DNA from: JAGNZR01 sp051646055
GTDB taxonomy: Bacteria > Fusobacteriota > Fusobacteriia > Fusobacteriales > Fusobacteriaceae
Assembly: GCA_051646055.1 (NCBI GenBank)
Contig: JBOFCM010000169.1
Span: 1 to 64,000 of the forward strand
DNA: 64,000 bases
Direction: 5' to 3'
The notes beneath the pieces are model-generated. The model was not told where the DNA came from, ran no database searches, and saw nothing but the letters and a program-made list of their open reading frames with translations. Position numbers and translations under genes: made by a program. Positions 7,964-15,599 of the stretch are shown one piece after another (positions within the stretch are counted from its first letter, which is position 1; each line of letters opens with the position of its first letter).

Positions 7964-9352
7964 CTATTTAAAATCTAATCCATATCTTCTTATTTTCTCA
8001 TATAATGTTGTTCTTCCTATGTCTAGAAGTTTTGATGTCTCCTGCTTGTTCCATCTTGTTTTTTGTAAAGCCATGGCTATTACAACTCTTTCCACATCTT
8101 CCAGTTTATAGATTTCCTGCTCAAGAATATCTTTAAGTGGACCTACACCTATTACAGTTTTATTTTCAACTGTATCAGATTTCATTTTTATTTCTAGAGG
8201 AAGATTTTGAACATCAATAATTTTTTCAGAAGAAAGAATTACCATTCTCTCTACCATATTTTTTAGCTCTCTTATATTTCCAGGATAAGAATATTCTATC
8301 ATATATTTCATAGCCTCTCCTGAAATAACAGGAATATCTCTATGAACTTCTCTAACTATTTTATTCAGGAAATAATTTGCAAGTAAAGGAATATCCTCTT
8401 TTCTCTCCCTTAAAGGTGGGGCTTCTATTGGGAAAGCAGTAAGTCTATGATAAAGATCTTTTCTAAATCTTCCCTTTTCAGTCTCCTCTTTCAAATCTTT
8501 ATTTGTAGAAACAATAAATCTTACATCTATTCTTCTACTCTTATTTCCTCCAACCCTTCTGAATTCACCATATTCGATAACTCTTAAAAGTTTAGCTTGA
8601 GCTTTTAAGTCCATTGCAGATATCTCATCTAAGAATATAGTTCCTCCATCAGCTTCTTCAAGGATACCTTTTTTGCTTATTACAGCACCAGTAAAGGCTC
8701 CTTTTTCATATCCAAAAAGCTCTCTTTCTATGCTTTCATCTGGAAGAGAAGCACAGCTTATTGTTAGAAAATTTCTCTTTCTTCTATCGCTCTTTTTATA
8801 TATCTCTTTTGCTATCAATTCTTTTCCTGTTCCATTTTCTCCTGTTACAAGAACTGTCAAATCACTTTCAGCAACTTTCTCAACAAGATTCTTAACTTCT
8901 TTAATTTTGATAGACTGCCCTATCATCTCATTCTCTTCTTCAACACATTGAAGTTTCTCTTCTAACTTTCTCTTTTCTTTTATAACTTCTAAACTCTTCA
9001 AAGCAGGAACAATAACTTTCTCTACTTCTTTGTATTCTAATGGTTTTACCACATAGTTATATATTTCTGCATCTCTTAACTCAGCAATTTTCTCATCTTT
9101 TTCTTCATCTAAAAGACCAATTATAACAAAATCTTTTCCAACTCCATTAAGTTTTCTTTTAGCCTCTGAAAAATTGAACCAAGTCAGGTGCTCATCTAAA
9201 AGGACAATGTCAAAATCACTTTCTCTCAACATATCAAGTCCATCTAAAAGATTATTGAAAGTTATAACTTCGTAATAGTCAGCTAACTCTTTTCTAATCT
9301 GCTTAAGCGTTTCTTTTCTTTCAGCAATTGCTAATATAGCATTTTTTATCAT
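7964..9352 (-). CDS. Orphan sigma-54-type (NtrC-family) response regulator
   Basis: 463 residues in three parts. A receiver-like domain (1-120) keeps the acceptor Asp (LLDEH, D53) and the switch Lys (VVKPLE, K103). Its acidic pair is reduced to A10-E11 and the usual Thr/Ser is Leu. An AAA+ domain follows, with Walker A GENGTGKE near 171 and the sigma-54 contact loop GAFTGA. The C-terminal Fis-type HTH is WNKQETSKLLDIGRTTLYEKIRRYGL-like. Start ATG 9352 follows AGGAGG; a longer reading would include the -10 box. No histidine kinase gene is adjacent. It would activate sigma-54 promoters; the target and signal are unknown, and no rpoN is in the window. Confidence 0.9.
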   Translation of the reverse strand: MIKNAILAIAERKETLKQIRKELADYYEVITFNNLLDGLDMLRESDFDIVLLDEHLTWFNFSEAKRKLNGVGKDFVIIGLLDEEKDEKIAELRDAEIYNYVVKPLEYKEVEKVIVPALKSLEVIKEKRKLEEKLQCVEEENEMIGQSIKIKEVKNLVEKVAESDLTVLVTGENGTGKELIAKEIYKKSDRRKRNFLTISCASLPDESIERELFGYEKGAFTGAVISKKGILEEADGGTIFLDEISAMDLKAQAKLLRVIEYGEFRRVGGNKSRRIDVRFIVSTNKDLKEETEKGRFRKDLYHRLTAFPIEAPPLRERKEDIPLLANYFLNKIVREVHRDIPVISGEAMKYMIEYSYPGNIRELKNMVERMVILSSEKIIDVQNLPLEIKMKSDTVENKTVIGVGPLKDILEQEIYKLEDVERVVIAMALQKTRWNKQETSKLLDIGRTTLYEKIRRYGLDFK

Positions 9353-9398
9353 ATATTTTACCTCCTGATTTTTTTTCGTACTTTTTATACCACATTGT

Positions 9399-9427
9399 AT
9401 TATAATAGATTTTTTGTTTTTTTTCAA
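9399..9427 (-). promoter_or_regulatory. Promoter of the NtrC-type regulator
   Basis: Minus strand TTGAAA (9427-9422), 17-base spacer, perfect TATAAT (9404-9399), about 47 bases before the start codon at 9352. It is a sigma-70-type promoter, not a sigma-54 one. Confidence 0.8.
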
Positions 9428-9726
9428 GATTTTTTATTTTTTTTAGAACGTTTTTTTACATTTTTTTTACTTTATGGTTTAACTTTCTACCTCCTGGCTT
9501 CTTTTTTTATACATATCTCTATTTTTATAATAATTTATACAAGGATTTCTTTTTTTTTCCTTTAGAAAATTTTTTTATTTGTATTCTTGATATATAATTT
9601 TTATAAATTAAATTTCAATATCATTATTTTTCAGACAATTAGTCTTCATTTTTCTCTTTTTTTATGATAAAATCTCAATTAGTAAAAACAATTTAAAATA
9701 ACACTACTTTATTTAAGGAGTTTCTC
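9428..9726. other. AT-rich intergenic region between divergent genes
   Basis: About 300 bases dominated by T and A runs. Apart from the rightward promoter proposed at 9645-9673 and the ribosome site AAGGAG just before 9727, I see no gene, RNA or clear repeat. I searched for a TGGCAC-N5-TTGC sigma-54 element next to the sigma-54 activator and found none. Confidence 0.6.
9645..9673 (+). promoter_or_regulatory. Possible promoter of the rightward two-gene unit
   Basis: TTCATT (9645-9650), 17 bases, TAAAAT (9668-9673). The -35 box is poor and the surroundings are so AT-rich that chance matches are likely. Confidence 0.4.
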
Positions 9727-10398
9727 ATGAAAATAATAAAATCTAAAGAATTAGCTTTTTTCAACATGCTAGGAAAACTTATTACCCTTAACACTAATGA
9801 AAATCAAGAAAATGTTACCTTATCATATTCTGACCTTCAAACAAAGATGGAATTAGACAAAATGCTAATCTCCTCTTTTTTAGAAAAACTCAGAGAAGAT
9901 AAGATAATCGAGATTGTTAAAAATAACGAAACTTCCGTTTCTTTAAATTTTATCAGAACACACGAAAAACTTTTAGAATTTATCTGTCCAGATGATTTAG
10001 ATACGGTTATAAGTGAAATCAATGAATTTATTTTTAAATATATACATCTATTTAATTTCAGCCAAACATACAATATTATTGTTGAAACAGCAAAAAAAAT
10101 GAAAGCTGCTCTTGACAAAGATCCTAAAAGTGATTTAAGCTCTTTTATCCGTGAGGGGATTCAGGAATTATATAGTCACCCTATGGTAGCATTTTATTAT
10201 TCAAAATTTTTCTTTGAACTAGCTGAAAAAATAGATGAAGAAGACCAGAGAATTCTGGAAGATATTATTTATTACTTCTTCAACTTACCTTATGAAGAGA
10301 ATCCCTTTATAACAACTACTTTCCTCGCACAAGTAGCATTCCAAATAGAAGCTTTAAAATCTGGAGTTAAATGGGAAAACTTATCTGATAAAAGATAA
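9727..10398 (+). CDS. Protein of unknown function, possible winged-helix N-terminus
   Basis: A 223-residue soluble protein that I do not recognise. The first 75 residues look like a winged-helix fold: helix (LAFFNMLGKLITL), a helix-turn-helix stretch (SYSDLQTKMELDKMLISSFLEKLREDKII), then a beta wing (EIVKNNETSVSLNFI). The rest is mostly helical and acidic, with no membrane segment or catalytic motif I can name. Start ATG 9727 follows AAGGAG with good spacing. The phosphatase gene begins 13 bases after its stop, so the two form one of only two rightward units in the window. A DNA-binding or protein-interaction role is only a guess from the fold outline. Confidence 0.8.
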   Translation: MKIIKSKELAFFNMLGKLITLNTNENQENVTLSYSDLQTKMELDKMLISSFLEKLREDKIIEIVKNNETSVSLNFIRTHEKLLEFICPDDLDTVISEINEFIFKYIHLFNFSQTYNIIVETAKKMKAALDKDPKSDLSSFIREGIQELYSHPMVAFYYSKFFFELAEKIDEEDQRILEDIIYYFFNLPYEENPFITTTFLAQVAFQIEALKSGVKWENLSDKR

Positions 10399-10411
10399 AT
10401 AAGGAGTGTAT

Positions 10412-11035
10412 ATGAATATTTTTTTTGTTAGACATGGACAAACAGAATGGAATGAACTTGGTAAATTTCAAGGGAGCAAAGATTCTTCACTTACTTCTGT
10501 TGGAATTTCTCAAGCTAAAAAATTAAATTTGAAATTTGAACAAGACAATTTGAAATTTGAAAAAATTTATGCTTCTCCCTTAGGAAGAGCTTTTAATACA
10601 GCTAAAATTATTATAAATGAAAAATACCCTGTCCTACCTTTGGAAGAGTTTAAAGAGATATCTGTCGGAGAGATGGAAGGGATTCCTTTCACCAAATTTC
10701 AAGAGCTTTTCCCTAATGAATATTATAATTTTTTCAACTGTCCTCAAAATTATAATCCTTGTAATATTAAAGGAGAAACTTTTTCAGCTCTAATGGACAG
10801 AATTGAGATGGGATTAAAAAAAATAGTAGCTTCTAATTCTATAAATTCAAATATTTTAGTTGTTACACATGGTGTAACTTTAAAAGCTATTTGCAGTTTT
10901 ATAAAGAATAATTCTAAAAACTTAGAAGTTTTTGCCCATGAAGAAATTCCTCAAAATACAAGTGTGACACAGGTCATGTTTGATGGGGAAAATTTTAAAA
11001 TTGTGGATTTTTCAAATACTTCTCATTTGGATTAA
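10412..11035 (+). CDS. Histidine phosphatase (phosphoglycerate mutase-like)
   Basis: A 207-residue member of the histidine phosphatase superfamily. The N-terminus holds the catalytic RHG motif (FFVRHGQTEWNELGKFQGSK), followed by the conserved Arg and Glu region (YASPLGRAFNTAKI, GEMEGIPF) and the second catalytic His (VVTHGVTLKAI). Homologues include alpha-ribazole phosphatase (CobC) and broad-specificity phosphatases; nothing nearby points to cobalamin, so the substrate is open. I use ATG 10412 rather than GTG 10406 because the ribosome site AAGGAG (10401-10406) overlaps the GTG. It ends at a strong bidirectional terminator. Confidence 0.93.
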   Translation: MNIFFVRHGQTEWNELGKFQGSKDSSLTSVGISQAKKLNLKFEQDNLKFEKIYASPLGRAFNTAKIIINEKYPVLPLEEFKEISVGEMEGIPFTKFQELFPNEYYNFFNCPQNYNPCNIKGETFSALMDRIEMGLKKIVASNSINSNILVVTHGVTLKAICSFIKNNSKNLEVFAHEEIPQNTSVTQVMFDGENFKIVDFSNTSHLD

Positions 11036-11054
11036 TTGAATTACTTTGTTTAAT

Positions 11055-11093
11055 AAAAAAGAGTCTAGGACTGTTATCCTAGACTCTTTTTTT
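11055..11093. terminator. Bidirectional terminator between phosphatase and ecfT
   Basis: AGAGTCTAGGA and TCCTAGACTCT form an 11-bp perfect stem with a five- to six-base loop. It is flanked by AAAAAA on the left and TTTTTTT on the right, so it can end transcription in both directions. It separates the convergent phosphatase gene and riboflavin transporter operon, and overlaps the last bases of ecfT by two. Confidence 0.95.
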
Positions 11094-11886
11094 ATATGTT
11101 TCTCATTATACAAACTACAATTATAAAGAATGAGCCTGTTATAAAATATAGATCTTTTCTTTCAATCTTATAATACCTCAATCTTGTTTTTTTATTTTTT
11201 AGACTATATCCTTTTATCTCCATAGCATCAGCTAACTCTTCCCCTCTTTTTAGAGCTGAAAACAGAAGCGGAATAATTATATGAGCATAATTTTTCATTT
11301 TTTCTATATAGTTCAACTCATCTATTTCTAATCCCTTTGATGCTTGACCTATTTTTATTCTCTCTACTTCATTAAAAAATACAGGAATAAAACGGAGGGC
11401 GATAGATAAAATTAATGCAAATTCTTTTACAGGTACTCCTATCTTTTTTAATGGAGAAAATATATCTTCAAGTCCATGGGTAATTTCAATAGGAGAAGTT
11501 GTATAGGTAAGAAGAAAAGCCATTCCAACAAGAATTAAAAATCTAAAAAGTACTACAAGTATATTTTCTAGTGCTTTAGAATAAATTTTTACAATACCAA
11601 AATTTAAGATTTGTTCTCCCCCTGTGGTAAAAAATAGCTGAAAAAAAAGAGTAAAAACTATTATGTACAGAAGAGGCTTTATACCTGAAAAAAAATCACT
11701 TAAAGATATTTTTGAAGTTTTTACCACAACAAATATTATAAAGTTTATAAAAATTAAAAAATCCAACTGTGAAAATACTATGGTTATTACAGAAAAAATC
11801 ATGGCTATAATTATTTTTAGTTGGGGAGCTATTCTATGTAACCAGCTATCTCCTTCTACATATTTACCCAACAACTTTTTCTCCAA
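11092..11886 (-). CDS. ecfT: ECF transporter transmembrane protein EcfT
   Basis: The membrane scaffold that joins the two ATPases to substrate-binding S components in energy-coupling-factor importers. 264 residues with about six membrane helices. The coupling-helix signature near the C-terminus is visible as KRGEELADAMEIKGY, where family members have an Ala-Arg-Gly pattern. The start is a TTG at 11886 with AGGAGG five bases before it; it overlaps the end of ecfA2 by 23 bases. It is the last gene of the ribU-ecfA1-ecfA2-ecfT operon. Group II modules are usually shared among several S components. Confidence 0.93.
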   Translation of the reverse strand: MEKKLLGKYVEGDSWLHRIAPQLKIIIAMIFSVITIVFSQLDFLIFINFIIFVVVKTSKISLSDFFSGIKPLLYIIVFTLFFQLFFTTGGEQILNFGIVKIYSKALENILVVLFRFLILVGMAFLLTYTTSPIEITHGLEDIFSPLKKIGVPVKEFALILSIALRFIPVFFNEVERIKIGQASKGLEIDELNYIEKMKNYAHIIIPLLFSALKRGEELADAMEIKGYSLKNKKTRLRYYKIERKDLYFITGSFFIIVVCIMRNI

Positions 11887-12712
11887 TTTTTCCTCCTTTA
11901 TATCTTTTTTTCATTATTTCTATGGCTTCTTTTCTACATTTAGAAATTTCAAAAGAATTTCTCTCTAAAATTTCTATATACTTGGGAACTATTCTATACT
12001 TCAGATCCATATTTTTTGAGTATTCTAAGAAACTATTTTTCTTTCCGTCAAAATCTATTTTTCCTTTATTTAAGTATATTACTCTTTCTACATAATCCCA
12101 AATATTATCTAAATCGTGAGAAACGATTATAATTGTCTTTCCCTCCCGGTTTAATTTCTTTAAACTTTCCATGAGACTCCGTTTATTTTCAGAATCTAAA
12201 CCTATTGTAGGTTCATCTAAAACAATTATTTTAGGAGAATATATCACTATTCCACCAATAGCTGCTCTCCTTTTTTCTCCTCCACTTAACTGAAAAAAAT
12301 TCTTTTCTAAAATCTCCTGATTTAAATGAAGTATTTTTTTTATATTTTCTAACTCTCTCTCTATTGCAATTTCTTCCATCTTAAAAACTTTAGGAGCAAA
12401 CATTATGTCTTCCAATATACTGTTCTCAAAAAATTGATCCTCTGAAAACTGAAAAACAATTCCTATATTTTTTCTAATCTCTTTCAGATTTTTAGAATCT
12501 CTATTAATTTTTCTTCCTAAAATTTCTACATTTCCAATATCACTTTTCAGAAGTCCGTTTAAAAATTTTAAAAGAGTAGATTTACCACTTCCTGATCTCC
12601 CCACGATCCCTATAAATTCACCAGAAAAAATATCAAAATTAATATTTTTTAAAATTTCGTCTTTTCCATTATATGAAAAACTTAAATCTCTTATTTTAAT
12701 CTCTCTATCCAT
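11864..12712 (-). CDS. ecfA2: ECF transporter ATPase EcfA2
   Basis: 282-residue ATP-binding subunit. Walker A is GRSGSGKSTL, the Q-loop region is GIVFQFSEDQFF, the signature is LSGGEKRR, and Walker B is IIVLDEPTIGLD with the catalytic Glu followed by the switch His (VSHDLDNIW). It pairs with EcfA1 and EcfT to power vitamin uptake. I call it A2 from the FQFSEDQ (typical 'FQyPEhQ') Q-loop and its position second after ecfA1. It overlaps ecfA1 by 22 bases and ecfT by 23, indicating tight translational coupling. Confidence 0.93.
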   Translation of the reverse strand: MDREIKIRDLSFSYNGKDEILKNINFDIFSGEFIGIVGRSGSGKSTLLKFLNGLLKSDIGNVEILGRKINRDSKNLKEIRKNIGIVFQFSEDQFFENSILEDIMFAPKVFKMEEIAIERELENIKKILHLNQEILEKNFFQLSGGEKRRAAIGGIVIYSPKIIVLDEPTIGLDSENKRSLMESLKKLNREGKTIIIVSHDLDNIWDYVERVIYLNKGKIDFDGKKNSFLEYSKNMDLKYRIVPKYIEILERNSFEISKCRKEAIEIMKKRYKGGKIGEKVVG

Positions 12713-13491
12713 TTAAGAATCTCTCCTCTCTTTCCTCCATCTAACTCTAATTCATATTGTAGCTGAACAAGGAATGGGAGCTCTATTGATTTTTCATCTA
12801 AAAATTCAAAATTCTGATAAAATTCAGAAGTTTTTTCATGTAAAATAATCTCGCCTTCCTCCATATAAACTATAAAATCCGATTTTATGGTTTCTTCTGG
12901 ATCGTGAGATATTAAAATAATTGTGTGTTCTTCTCTGAGTTTTTCTACAAGCTCTCCTATTTTTCTTTTGAAGGGCAAATCTAACATAGAAGTAACTTCA
13001 TCAAATATTATTACTTTAGGATTAAAAATCACCGTTCCAGCTATGGCGATAATCTGTTTCTCCCCTCCTGATAGATCGTGGGGATCTTTATTTAAGAGAT
13101 GCTCTATCTCCAATTTTTTAGCTATATCTTTTATTTTCTCTAAAATTTCTTCTCTTGGCAAACCTCTGTTTTCTAAAGAAAAAGCCAAGTCATCTATAAC
13201 TTTTGTACCTATTATCTGATTATTTGGATTTTGAAAAACCAATGAAATATCCTCTCTTATTTCTGAAAAATTTTCATAATCATATTTTTTTTCATCTAAA
13301 AAAATATCTCCTGAAAAAGGTTTTTCTAATCCAGCTAAAATTCTTACCAAAGTAGATTTCCCGCTTCCATTTTTCCCGATAATCGACGTGATTTTTCCTT
13401 TTTGAATATCTAAATTTATTTTTTTTAAAATTTCTTTTTCACCATAAAAAAAATTTAAATTCGATATTTTTATTATCTCTCTCTTTTCCAT
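12691..13491 (-). CDS. ecfA1: ECF transporter ATPase EcfA1
   Basis: 266-residue ATP-binding subunit. Walker A GKNGSGKSTLV, Q-loop LVFQNPNNQIIG (the EcfA1 type), signature LSGGEKQ, Walker B VIIFDEVTSMLD (normally DEaTSMLD) and switch His ISHDPEET. It forms the heterodimer with EcfA2 at the base of the importer. Starts at ATG 13491, 23 bases after ribU ends, with a GAGAG-type ribosome site. The operon places it under the FMN riboswitch ahead of ribU. Confidence 0.93.
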   Translation of the reverse strand: MEKREIIKISNLNFFYGEKEILKKINLDIQKGKITSIIGKNGSGKSTLVRILAGLEKPFSGDIFLDEKKYDYENFSEIREDISLVFQNPNNQIIGTKVIDDLAFSLENRGLPREEILEKIKDIAKKLEIEHLLNKDPHDLSGGEKQIIAIAGTVIFNPKVIIFDEVTSMLDLPFKRKIGELVEKLREEHTIILISHDPEETIKSDFIVYMEEGEIILHEKTSEFYQNFEFLDEKSIELPFLVQLQYELELDGGKRGEILKWIERLK

Positions 13492-13514
13492 ATTACCAAC
13501 TCTCTAAATATTTT

Positions 13515-14075
13515 TTATCTGTTTTCATATCTGCTTTTTACTCTTTTATCTATCACTATATACACCAAAGAAAGTATAATACCCTTAGTTACATTAAACA
13601 ATCCGTAGTAATATAAAATGTATTTCAGATATGAATCATCTTCTTTATTTATCATTTCAAGAATAAAATCCATCTTATAAAGTCTTGCATAAAAAGGGGT
13701 TATATAAAAATAATTCAATACAATCAAAACAATTGTCAGAGTAATGGTTCCTCCTAAAAGTCCCCAAATTATTTGTTTGTTTTTTTTAAATATATACATA
13801 ACTGGAATCACATAAGCCATTGTAGCAATAAAACTTGTAAACTCACCTATTCCTGCAGTTTGGGTTCCTTGAATCATCATATTAAGAACCAACTTTACAA
13901 TGGTAACCCCAATTGCAACCCCATAGCCTCCAACTAATCCTCCAAAAAGTATAACTAAGTCTGAAAAATCAAATTTTAACCACGGTGCAAGTGGAAATGG
14001 AATTTCTACCATCATAATAATAAAAGCTAATGCCCCTAGTATACCTATCATTGCAATATTTTTTGTCCTTTTCAT
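13515..14075 (-). CDS. ribU: Riboflavin ECF transporter S component RibU
   Basis: Substrate-binding membrane protein for riboflavin uptake. 186 residues with about five to six membrane helices; the N-terminal helix and the following PLAPWLKFDFSDLVILFGGLVGG stretch match the S-component pattern (family motif around WLKyDfsDvp). An FMN riboswitch directly in front confirms the substrate class. The longer reading to 14183 would begin inside the riboswitch, so I start at ATG 14075, which follows GGGGGGAGAT. Confidence 0.92.
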   Translation of the reverse strand: MKRTKNIAMIGILGALAFIIMMVEIPFPLAPWLKFDFSDLVILFGGLVGGYGVAIGVTIVKLVLNMMIQGTQTAGIGEFTSFIATMAYVIPVMYIFKKNKQIIWGLLGGTITLTIVLIVLNYFYITPFYARLYKMDFILEMINKEDDSYLKYILYYYGLFNVTKGIILSLVYIVIDKRVKSRYENR

Positions 14076-14103
14076 ATCTCCCCCCCAAAAATTTAATCCT
14101 AAA

Positions 14104-14133
14104 TAAAAAAAGCCCAAAGCAAACACTTCGGGC
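14104..14133 (-). terminator. Riboswitch-controlled terminator before ribU
   Basis: Minus strand GCCCGAAG and CTTTGGGC pair around TGTTTG, followed by TTTTTTTAT. It lies between the FMN aptamer and the ribU start codon, and should form when FMN is bound. Confidence 0.88.
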
Positions 14134-14173
14134 ATAATTAAAAAATCATATCTGCTGAAGAGCAGACAAATAA

Positions 14174-14276
14174 CTTCTTTCATCCAGACTCTAACTGTCG
14201 GTTTTGGAATTTCACCAAATCAAGCCTAAGCTTCGCGGACTTTACCGCCGGTCGGGAATTTCACCCTGCCCTGAAG
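14174..14276 (-). promoter_or_regulatory. FMN riboswitch (RFN element)
   Basis: The minus strand carries the conserved RFN blocks in order: CTTCAGGGCAGGGTGAAATT, CCCGACCGGCGGTAAAGTCC, a variable CGCGAAG arm, TTGGTGAAATTCC, AACCGACAGTTAGAGTC and TGGATGAAAGAAG, with the outer CTTCAG/GAAAGAAG ends pairing. This aptamer senses flavin mononucleotide. A small CTGCTCTTCAGCAG hairpin (14151-14165) and the terminator follow, so control is most likely premature termination at high FMN. Confidence 0.97.
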
Positions 14277-14296
14277 TATTTTCTTTTTTCAACTAT

Positions 14297-14325
14297 ATAA
14301 TAGTTTATTTAATTTTTTTTGTCAA
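14297..14325 (-). promoter_or_regulatory. Promoter of the riboflavin ECF operon
   Basis: Minus strand TTGACA (14325-14320), 17-base A-rich spacer, TATTAT (14302-14297). It is 21 bases before the riboswitch and 9 bases after the dnaJ stop, with no dnaJ terminator visible in between. Confidence 0.85.
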
Positions 14326-14333
14326 TGAAAAGA

Positions 14334-15512
14334 TTAGCCGAAAAAATCTTTTAATTTCTCCAAAAAACTTTTTTTCATTTTATAATTTTTATCTTTCAGA
14401 CTTTCATCAAAAGATTTTAGCAGCTCTTTCTGATTTTCAGTCAAGTTAATTGGAATTTCTACATTGATTTCAACTATCTGAATTCCCTTTCGACCAGTTC
14501 TCAGACTCACTATCCCTTCATCTTTCATACTGAAACGCTTTCCATTCTGAGTTCCTGCTGGAACCTTTATGATTTTCTTACCATAGAGAGTCGGAACCTC
14601 TACATCTCCACCCACAGTAGCAGTATAGTAACTTATAGGAACTCTGCAGTAGATATCACTCCCTTCTCTTTCAAAAAATTCATGATTTTTTATCTTTATA
14701 AATATATATAGATCTCCGTATGGTCCTCCAGTTGTGCTGGCCTCTCCCATGTCGCTGAGTTTAAGCTTCTGCCCATTATCTATTCCCGCTGGAATTTTTA
14801 TTGTTTTCTCAACATTTTCACGAACTACTTTTCTTCCATGACAAGTGTCACATTTCTGCTCTGGAATCTCACCACTTCCGTTACAAGCATCACAAATCTC
14901 CTCTGTTTGGAAGTTTCCAAGCATTGTTCTCTGAGTTTTAAGTATTCTTCCCTGTCCTCCACACTTAGAACATTTATTCATCTTAGTTCCAGGCTTCGCA
15001 CCTGTTCCGCTGCATGTCCCACATTTGGTATCCCTTGCATATTTTATTGTTTTTTCTACTCCAAGAGCTGCCTCTTCAAGAGTTATTTCAACCTGATAAC
15101 TCAGATCATTTCCAGGTTCCGCACCTCTTCTTCTTCCTCTTCCACCACGAGCTCCTCCTCCGAATCCTCCTCCGAAAAAGGATCCAAATATATCTCCTAG
15201 GTCTTCTCCTCCGAATCCTCCAAAGTCAAATCCTCCGAATCCTCCGCTGAATCCGCCTCCAGCTCCTCCCTGTTCAAAGGCCGCATGACCAAATCTATCA
15301 TATTGCTCTTTTTTTCCTGCATCAGAGAGAACCTGATAAGCTTCGTTTATCTCTTTGAATTTTTCTTCAGCTGTTTTCTTTTCAGCATCTGATGCCTGAC
15401 TGAATTTATCAGGGTGATACTGCATAGCCATCTTTCTATAAGCTTTTTTTATCTCTGTTTCTGAAGCTGTTTTGGATATTCCAAGTACCTCATAATAATC
15501 TCTTTTTGACAT
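14334..15512 (-). CDS. dnaJ: Chaperone DnaJ
   Basis: Hsp40 co-chaperone that delivers substrates to DnaK and stimulates its ATPase. 392 residues: J domain with the HPD triad (QYHPDKFS, near 31-35), a Gly/Phe-rich linker (about 77-120), and four zinc-binding repeats (CGTCSGTG, CSKCGGQG, CDACNGSG, CDTCHGRK, the last lacking the final Gly). The C-terminal substrate-binding domains follow. It is the last gene of hrcA-grpE-dnaK-dnaJ, and a strong hairpin precedes it. No terminator is visible after it. Confidence 0.98.
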   Translation of the reverse strand: MSKRDYYEVLGISKTASETEIKKAYRKMAMQYHPDKFSQASDAEKKTAEEKFKEINEAYQVLSDAGKKEQYDRFGHAAFEQGGAGGGFSGGFGGFDFGGFGGEDLGDIFGSFFGGGFGGGARGGRGRRRGAEPGNDLSYQVEITLEEAALGVEKTIKYARDTKCGTCSGTGAKPGTKMNKCSKCGGQGRILKTQRTMLGNFQTEEICDACNGSGEIPEQKCDTCHGRKVVRENVEKTIKIPAGIDNGQKLKLSDMGEASTTGGPYGDLYIFIKIKNHEFFEREGSDIYCRVPISYYTATVGGDVEVPTLYGKKIIKVPAGTQNGKRFSMKDEGIVSLRTGRKGIQIVEINVEIPINLTENQKELLKSFDESLKDKNYKMKKSFLEKLKDFFG

Positions 15513-15535
15513 TAAAAACTCTCCTCCATCTTAAG

Positions 15536-15560
15536 AGGGGAATGGTTAACCCACTCCCCT
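15536..15560 (-). other. Intercistronic hairpin between dnaK and dnaJ
   Basis: On the minus strand AGGGGAGTGG (15560-15551) pairs over ten bases with CCATTCCCCT (15545-15536) around a five-base loop. No T-run follows, so this is not a standard terminator. It lies about 20 bases before the dnaJ ribosome site and may act as an mRNA-stability or processing element. Confidence 0.75.
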
Positions 15561-15599
15561 ACAATATTATTTTATTATATTTTATAATATTTCAAGAGA

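Noticed and set aside
9353..9427. Upstream extension of the NtrC-type gene
   Set aside because: It would translate through the -10 box at 9399-9404 and ignores AGGAGG before 9352.
9428..9726. Sigma-54 promoter near the sigma-54 activator
   Set aside because: No TGGC...TTGC pair with correct spacing. A lone CTGGCTTC stretch is not followed by the -12 element.
14076..14183. Upstream extension of ribU
   Set aside because: The extra codons lie in the terminator and riboswitch, whereas ATG 14075 has a strong ribosome site.
14204..14449. A short rightward frame over the FMN riboswitch and the end of dnaJ
   Set aside because: It overlaps the conserved aptamer and dnaJ on the opposite strand and has no initiation signal.
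15551..15560. Intrinsic terminator after dnaK
   Set aside because: The stem is strong, but it is followed by CTTAAGATGG, not a run of T.
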